Of a stretch of 64,000 nt of DNA, positions 57,904 through 64,000 are shown in pieces. Numbering within the stretch: the stretch's first letter is position 1; the number at the start of each line of letters is the position of its first letter. Made by a program: the position numbers and the translations under genes. Source of the stretch: Azadirachta indica. Its lineage: Eukaryota; Streptophyta; Magnoliopsida; Sapindales; Meliaceae. The stretch spans positions 15,205,744-15,269,743 of the forward strand of contig CM040443.1 of assembly GCA_022749755.1 (NCBI GenBank), given 5' to 3'. The notes beneath the pieces were generated by a model. It saw only the letters and a list, made by a program, of their open reading frames with translations, did not search any database and was not told the DNA's origin.

Positions 57904-58602
57904 ATGGATAGTCAAGAGTCTATGAAGTTTGAAGCTTTAAATTTTGATTCCAGAACTTCGTCTTCTGATGAGGCATCTTCTTGCGTCAACTTCCATTATG
58001 AAGCAGATCTAGAAATAGATACTAAATCTATCCAACCCTTTCGTCTAGATCCTCTTAATCCTTATTCCTTCTCTAATGTAAATTCTTTTCTCACTACTGT
58101 AAAAACCATCGTTCCTTTTAGAAAATCTAGATTAAAACCTGTATATAAATCCTCTGAAGTCAGTGTCAAGAGTGTTTCTTCTGTTTCAAATGAAACTTAC
58201 TTGCCAATTCTTTTTGAAGTAGATCTCCGTAGATACAGAATAGAAGTTTACAAAGGAATCCATCTTGGGATGATTCGCATAGGCCTTCAGCCATTATTCC
58301 TAGGAGGCAAAAATGTTGCTTGGTTTCTTGCTTTCCTCGACGCTAGTTGGCAAACATTCAAAAAGGCCTTGATCACTGCTGCAGAAGTTGGTCCAAATGA
58401 TGGTTCTGTAGTTATGGAAGTCCTACCCAATTTTACTTTGGATCTCAAACAAGTGGACCTAGCAAACACTATTAAAGTGCTAATTCAAACTCATGGATTA
58501 GAAATGAGGACTGGCCAACCTGCTTTGGTAGTCCGCCATACTATGACTTACAAGGCCCAAGCTCATCTTTTCTCCATGGCCATACTAATCTTCCTGCAAT
58601 AA
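57904..58602 (+). pseudogene. Pararetrovirus movement-protein region
   Basis: The longest open stretch of the element. From the ATG at 57904 it begins with an acidic, Ser-rich N-terminus. At about 58200-58520 it has the 30K-superfamily core: IHLGMIRIGLQPL, then a FLDASW block, then EVLPNFTLDL and a LIQTHGLEM end, comparable to caulimovirid movement proteins. These proteins carry virus through plasmodesmata. The frame closes with TAA at 58600, where the ancestral polyprotein probably continued. Confidence 0.65.
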
Positions 58603-58999
58603 AATTATCCACTGATGGATGAACCATTCACCCTCAAAACCATACACAAAACCAATTGATCTTTCCATCCAACCAGATCAATGATTATGAGAAAAACAAT
58701 CAATATCTCGTAGTTCATGAAAAACCAAAAGTGGAGACATTCAGAGATGGAAAAATTCTTATCTTTCCCATGAAAATCAAAGCCATTGTATTCTTGTGAG
58801 AAATGTCAGATAGCAGGAAGAACACCAAGCATGTGCTCACATGGACCGAGAAGATCTTTGTCTGTCAGACATATAGGTCTAATCACTATGATCAGATTTC
58901 CTGATGCAGAATTTACAACTAGAGGAGATGGTAGTTATATTGTTGGAGGATTCAGGATTCATAAAGTCAGCCTTACAAAATTTGGATAGGTGGAGAAGG

Positions 59000-60450
59000 C
59001 AGTGAATTAGAGCAATACGAATGCAGCTGAACAAAATAAAGCTTTGAAGATGATGTTGGAACAATAACAACAGATTAAAGAGTAGCTCCAAGAAATCAGG
59101 TAGCAGATGAAGTCAGAAACTAAAAGAAGAAAAATCAGCATACAACAGTTGTTAGAAGCCCATGAGCCCAGACCAATCTCCATGATAACTTCAACAAGAG
59201 TAGATGATCCGAAGGTTCTGGAACAAATAAGAAAAGAACAGGCAGAATATTTTTAGAAACTTCGCAAGAAAAAGAAAATTTTCTGCAAGAATGACAAACC
59301 TTCCAAGCCAACAAATATTTGGGAAAAAAGCATTTCAAGAAATTATCCAAAAGCTTTTTGGAGAAGTTATGAACCTCCACCTCCTCAGCCTTTGCAAGTC
59401 AATCCAACAGGATTGGGAGATGATTTTGATGATTCAGCATCATCAACGGCAAGTTCTCCCGCACCAATCCTCATGCAGAATCCTGTCAATCCCACATATA
59501 TGGACACAAGAAGAAGGTACGCGTAACCTCCTCAGATGAGGCTTATACCTAAAGAAATGGCTGCACAGCAACAATAGACAGGACAAGCAACGACAAAGGC
59601 TTCCTCCTCAACAACTAAAACCAGAAAACAAGTTGTTTCACCAGATCCTCAGTCATCATAAGTTCCACAAGAAGAACCAGTGGATTAGAGAGAAGCAGTA
59701 GAAAGAGGAGACGCACAAGTGCAAGTTCCAAATGCACCTAATTCTCGACCATTGTGGAATATTGATGGACTTGACCCGGAACAAAGGCTAGCTTATTTTG
59801 AGAAAATGTTAGCACGGGCAGAAGGAGAAGTACATCGAGCTCCACATCTTACTTATAGAGCAACATCATGAAGGCTAATTTCAGGATTTATTGGATCCCT
59901 TAGATCATGGTGGACAAATACTTTCACTGAGCAAAAGAAATAGCACATCATGGCTTATGATTATCCTTATCAAGAAATCATTAGATTTCTCATCACTCAT
60001 TTTTATGGCATAACGGACCGAGAAAGAGATCTTACTGAGAAGACATATTTGCAGACTAAATGTTATGATGTTCAACAACTCAAAGCATATCATCTGAAGC
60101 ATGAACAACTATTCTAGAAGATCAACAAACCAACTGATACAATTATCAGGGCATTTGTTCTAATATACCTAGACCAATTGTTGAAATGCTCGAAGCAAAA
60201 TTTAAGGTAGAAGGCATCACAGATTTGTCAAGTTATAGCTTGGCATCACTGTACCAAATGGCTACCGAGGTAATACAAGATCATTGCAGAATTAAGGAGT
60301 TAAAGAAACATATGAAACAAATAGAGAAGACTTCACTCCACAAATATTGCAAACATCAAACTCAACAATTTGCATGCCACGATTCTTCACATGCATGTTC
60401 ACGCCAAATGTCTTACGACAAAACTGGTAAGACCAAACGGAGAAAATGGA
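59000..60450 (+). pseudogene. Pararetrovirus coiled-coil and capsid region
   Basis: 59010-59260 encodes a Gln/Glu/Lys-rich coiled coil with stops. 59730-60110 encodes the capsid-like core, with LDPEQRLAYFEKML and GFIGSLRSWWTNTFTEQ followed by a YPYQEIIRFLITHFYG segment and LKAYHLKHEQLF. The SWW and THFYG blocks resemble caulimovirid capsids. At least ten in-frame stops and several frame changes are seen. Confidence 0.6.
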
Positions 60451-60512
60451 AACCATAAAGGGTTCCAAATACAGATTTGTGAAGAGGAGAAAATTCCCAA
60501 AGGAAAGGGAAG

Positions 60513-60554
60513 TGTTTCATCTGTGGAAGTCAAGGGTAGTACACAAAACAATGC
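60513..60554 (+). pseudogene. Pararetrovirus CCHC zinc knuckle, broken
   Basis: The C-X2-C-X4-H-X4-C spacing is exact (CFIC, then the final Cys at 60552), but the His codon position holds TAG. The motif lies between capsid and protease, as in caulimovirids. Confidence 0.7.
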
Positions 60555-60599
60555 AAACGAAAGAGAAAATTTCCGACAAAACTATTCTAGCTGATAGAG

Positions 60600-60986
60600 G
60601 ATCCAGAATTTGATGATGAATTCTTCGAATGGTCTGATGATCCTGATGATGCTATCATGATTTATGAGGAAAAATCAGAAACACAAGACTCAGAAGACTC
60701 TTTAACGCAAGAAGAGGAAGGATTGATTAAACCTGTTTCAGAATCTCCAATTGATTTAACCATGGGAAATACTTTAGTATTTCGACTACATGTTCAAGTC
60801 ATTCTCAAGGCATTCAAAAGTTATCATATTGCTCGTATTTCTCGACTGGATGCTGGTGCTGTCTTTTCCATAATACACAGCAAGTATGTGCCATCAAAGC
60901 TTCTCATTCCAATGGCAATTAGCTTCGTTGTAGCCAGCGGTGATAAATTTCACAGTAAGAAATATACTAGGCCACTTGAATCCTAA
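60600..60986 (+). pseudogene. Pararetrovirus acidic linker and aspartic protease region
   Basis: An acidic stretch (EDPEFDDEFFEWSDDPDDA) is followed by a protease-like segment with DAGA at 60849-60860, in the place of the usual D-T/S-G-A motif. The downstream hydrophobic strand is PMAISFVVASG. The frame closes at 60986. Confidence 0.6.
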
Positions 60987-61079
60987 CCTTCGGCAAGTGA
61001 CATAGTTTTCTCACCTTCAACCAAACAGGAGAAGACTAATTCTTAGAACAGATTTCTTCTAACTATAGCTCCTTTTACT

Positions 61080-62610
61080 TTTCACCCAGAAGGATTTGCT
61101 TACATTGTTGAAAGCCCAGTGGACCAAACTTCTCATATCCTTTGAACTATATGGGTTGAACAAAATTCCCTTTTTGGAAGGGGTAGAAAGCAAGCCCAAG
61201 GTTCAGAATCCATAGTCTTGAAGAACAGCAAAAACAATTGTTGAAATGTTGTGCTGACGTACCAAACAAGTTTTGGGCTTGGGAACAATATTTTGTTTCT
61301 CTTCCATACAAAGCTGATTAGATCATGTCGCATCAGACAGCCTCACATCCGGAATGCCCCATGATGAAGAACTGTGCAATTAAGAGATTTAATCATGTTG
61401 GATCTAAAGCTAATAAGGCCATCCAAGTCTTATGCCCAGCTTTTTATGTGAACAAACATTCGGAGCAAATTCATGAAAAAAAGAGGTTAGTATTGACTAC
61501 AGAAAACTCAATGAATGTCTATAGGACATCAGGTATCCATTTCCAAGAAGGACTTATCTTTTGAGAAAGATATCATTAGTCAAATATTTCTCTAAGTTCT
61601 ATATGAACTCTAGATTTTGGCAAATAAAATAAAGGAGGAAGGCAGGCATAAAATAGCATTTGTAGCACCACATGGACACTATAAATGGAATTTTATGCCA
61701 TTTGGCTCGAAAAATGTTCCTTGAGAATTCCAACACATAATGGATGAGGTATAGAGGCTAATAGCAACATTCTGTCTAATCTACATTGATGATGCTCTAA
61801 TCTTTAGTAAAAATAAGAAAGATTATGCAAATCATGTTGAACAATTTAAAGATTTAACATACAAACATGGTTTGGTGTTCTCAGAATCCAAGATGAACGA
61901 TGGACTCAGAGAAATAGATTTTTTGGGATTATACATCAAAGATGGTCACATTATTCCACAACCACATATTATTGAAAAATTATTTTAGTTCCCTGATGAG
62001 TTGGTTTGACAAAAACATATACAGCAATTCTTGGGAATCATCAATTTTGCAGCAGATCACATTGAAAATCTCACAAGGATGATGAGTCAGATTTCCAAGC
62101 ATTTAAAGAAATGGAGTAATGCTTGGTCGACAAAGTAATAAAAGCTATAAAAGATTTGAAAGAAAAAAGCAAATCTCTTCCACTTTTGAATATTCCTGAA
62201 GATGGACAGCTTATCCTTCAAACTAATGCAAGTGACCATTATTGGGGTGTTGTAGTAATTAAAGATAAGGATAGCCGCAAGAGAGTTTGCGGCTATACAT
62301 CTGGACAATTTTCTAGAGCTCAATAGAACTACCCATCATCCAAAATAAAGTCCTAGCCATAGTTAAGGGAATCAAGAAATTCCAATTCTTTCTTTCTCTT
62401 GATCCATTTATAGTAGAGACAGACTACAAATATCTCTTAGGACTTCCCAAGAACAAAAAAGGTGGGATTCTAGATCCATAACTAGCGAGGTGGGTTAAAT
62501 CTCTTTCAAGATTCAAATTTAGGGTAAAGCACATCAGAGAAGAATTAATATCCTTGAAGATTATCTATTTAGATCGATACAGCCATTCATGATGGCATTG
62601 AGCTCCAACA
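61080..62610 (+). pseudogene. Pararetrovirus reverse transcriptase and RNase H region
   Basis: The RT shows KYFSKFYMNSRFWQIK (about 61575-61625), KWNFMPFGSKNVP (about 61685-61720) and the catalytic YIDD (61782-61793) in IYIDDALIFS, then EIDFLGLYIKDGHII. RNase H begins near 62210 (QTNASDHYWGVV), where the first catalytic Asp is Asn (62225-62227), and continues to the ETDYKYLLGL and ARWVKSLSRFKFRVKHIREE blocks near 62415-62545. Integrase is absent. Stops and shifts occur throughout, so no active enzyme is possible. Confidence 0.85.
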
Positions 62611-62825
62611 TACTTCCACTATAAGTGGCTTAGGGACACATGAAGAGAAGACCAGATCACACTACTAACTTTATTGATTACGTTTGATATTTGGCCAAGA
62701 ATCAAGGAATAGGAATAGGATGATTGGCCTTAACATATCCAACAGATTCTTTGGTATAAAGACTTTACAGATGCAAGCATAGAATGAGTTGAAGGACGGT
62801 GGACCTTACAGTAGAAGCAATGGTG

Positions 62826-63030
62826 GAATATAGGACCTATAATAATAATGTAATATAGTGTGTCTGCTAAGTGTATTGTTAAGTGTCTTGTGATGTAACA
62901 TAAAGTATTATGAGTTGTAAAAAAGGTTTCTTAGAGATAAGAAAGCATATTGTAATAGTTATCTTTTGAGCTCCTTCTCACCTATAAAAGGGGAACTCCT
63001 GGTATTGTATGAAATCAAAGTGTGTATTAT
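62826..63030 (+). repeat. Pararetrovirus intergenic region, downstream copy
   Basis: Direct repeat of 57336-57543. It includes a TATA box at 62993 and stops before the primer site, at a junction with the inverted copy. Confidence 0.85.
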
Positions 63031-64000
63031 GATACAAATGATTTTACATAATACTCACTTTAATTTCATACAATACCAATGGTTCACCTTTTATAGGTGA
63101 GGAGGAACCCAAAAGAGAACTATTACGATATGCTTCCTTATCTCTAAGGAATCTCCTTTATAACTTATGCATACTTTATATTACATCACAAGACATTTAG
63201 TAGGACACCTAGAAGACATACTATATTACATTATTATTTTGGGGCCCATATTCCACTATTGCTTCTACTATAAGGTCCACCATGCTTCCGCTAATTTTAT
63301 GCTAGCATTTGTAAAGTCTTTATACTAGGGAATTTTTTGGATAGGTTGGGGACAATCATCCTATTCCTGTTACTCGATTCCTGGCCAAATGTCAAATGCC
63401 ATCGGTGAAGTTGGCGGTGTGATCTAATCTTCTTGTCCTGTGTCCCTAAGCCACTTATGGCAGTAAGATGTTATTTCTTTTTCTTTTTCTTTATCACTAG
63501 CCCATCTTACTTCGTGGATCCTCTCATTATAATATAGATATGGTGTATTAGTAACTTGTGGAGAGATTGGCTCATGTGTATCATATTGGAGTTGTTGCTT
63601 GTAGATTTTAGCCAGTATCTTCTCAGTGTATAGACATCCTTCCCATATGGTGAAGACTAGATCTCTTAAATAGTCATAAGCAACAATCTTGATAAAAAGA
63701 GATTATCTGCTTCCCTATATATCTCAGAGCTAGACAATTATGATGGTGTCATGAGTAATGTAAGGACCTTCTTAGATTTTGAGTGTGAGGAGATCATCAA
63801 AGATTAGTAAGAAAAGCTTACCAAACCATCTTCCCTTGTTATATCTTAGGCTTTTATGGATATTTCCTGGTTTAAAAAGAATTATTGCTAGATAAAGATT
63901 AATCCATAACTAGTATGTATAGTATGGTTCAGGTGTTGCGTCTACAATTAAGGTATGTTCCCAATTAGTGTTTTCATCTATAACACGAAAGAACTTTTTC
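63031..64000 (-). mobile_element. Second pararetrovirus copy, inverted, running off the window
   Basis: On the minus strand, 63460-63031 repeats the sequence of about 62611-63030 (GTGGCTTAGGGACAC, then the intergenic region with TATAAAAGG). 64000-63461 adds upstream sequence that the forward copy lacks. It encodes stop-interrupted text such as YLRDLVFTIWEGCLYTEKIL and HEPISPQVTNTPYLYYNERI, then EVRWASDKEKEKEI. It probably represents the distal reading frame of the ancestor. Confidence 0.75.

Larger units (their letters stand above)
57336..63030 (+). mobile_element. Endogenous pararetrovirus (Caulimoviridae), defective forward copy
   Basis: Domain remnants lie in the order movement protein, coiled coil/capsid, zinc knuckle, aspartic protease, reverse transcriptase, RNase H. 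This is the layout of petuvirus/florendovirus-type caulimovirids that encode one long polyprotein. A TATA box and Met-tRNA primer site precede them. The intergenic region is repeated at both ends (57336-57543 and 62826-63030), as expected from a circular genome integrated with overlap. The presence of a 30K-type movement protein and the absence of integrase argue against an ordinary LTR retrotransposon. Stops and shifts are spread over the whole length, so the copy is inactive. Confidence 0.8.

Noticed and set aside
57336..63030. Interpreting the viral copy as an LTR retrotransposon
   Set aside because: The terminal repeats lack clear TG...CA ends, a movement-protein-like domain is present, integrase is absent, and a copy is inverted, all fitting a pararetrovirus better.
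1..64000. tRNA, rRNA or CRISPR features
   Set aside because: No tRNA B-box-like GGTTCRANNCC context with a cloverleaf, no rRNA text, and no regularly spaced direct repeats with unique spacers were seen; CRISPR is not expected in plant DNA.
1..64000. Organellar DNA insertions
   Set aside because: No plastid or mitochondrial gene text was recognised anywhere in the window.

Overview
This is an AT-rich stretch of plant nuclear DNA, almost certainly from a eudicot. The evidence is intron-containing genes with GT-AG junctions, plant-specific families (PLS-type PPR protein, CCD4, plant matrix metalloproteinase, MAPKKK17/18-like kinase), a dense load of plant transposable elements, and an integrated caulimovirid (plant pararetrovirus) with the plant initiator-Met-tRNA primer site. 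I cannot fix the species from sequence alone. A woody dicot, for example in Sapindales (Citrus and relatives), is compatible but unproven.

Only three loci look like intact host genes: a four-exon JmjC oxygenase gene (JMJ32/JMJD7 type, 16745-19622, +), a single-exon PPR gene (20521-21777, +), and a single-exon carotenoid cleavage dioxygenase 4 gene (28282-29994, +). A matrix metalloproteinase gene (from 46039, +) is nearly intact, but an in-frame TGA falls directly after the zinc-binding motif. A MAPKKK-like kinase (55736-56645, -) is a frameshifted pseudogene. A few exon-like pieces at 22.2-24.8 kb belong to a gene I do not recognise. These genes look independent of one another; there is no evidence of a shared pathway.

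Region by region: 1-5.25 kb is the body of a decayed Mutator-like element carrying a MURA transposase (-) and a Ulp1/C48 protease remnant (+). 6-16 kb holds a Copia scrap, a TRIM-like mini-LTR element, MITEs, and a hAT transposase whose two halves now lie in opposite orientation. 16.7-21.8 kb is the gene island. 25-28 kb is very AT-rich with two long-inverted-repeat elements, the second ending about 310 bp upstream of CCD4. 31-41 kb, downstream of CCD4, is a patchwork of MITEs, large fold-backs and duplicated segments; one duplicate supplies an empty site for a hAT MITE. 42-44 kb has a retrotransposon gag remnant. 50.9-55.5 kb is an LTR retrotransposon that kept gag and protease but lost reverse transcriptase and integrase. 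57.3-64 kb is an endogenous pararetrovirus with many stops, a repeated intergenic region, and a second copy joined head-to-head in inverted orientation.

No convincing previously undescribed system was found. The most informative oddities are the duplicated splice acceptor in the JmjC gene, the premature stop in the metalloproteinase, the fold-back next to the CCD4 promoter, the fold-back cluster downstream of CCD4, and the rearranged pararetrovirus.
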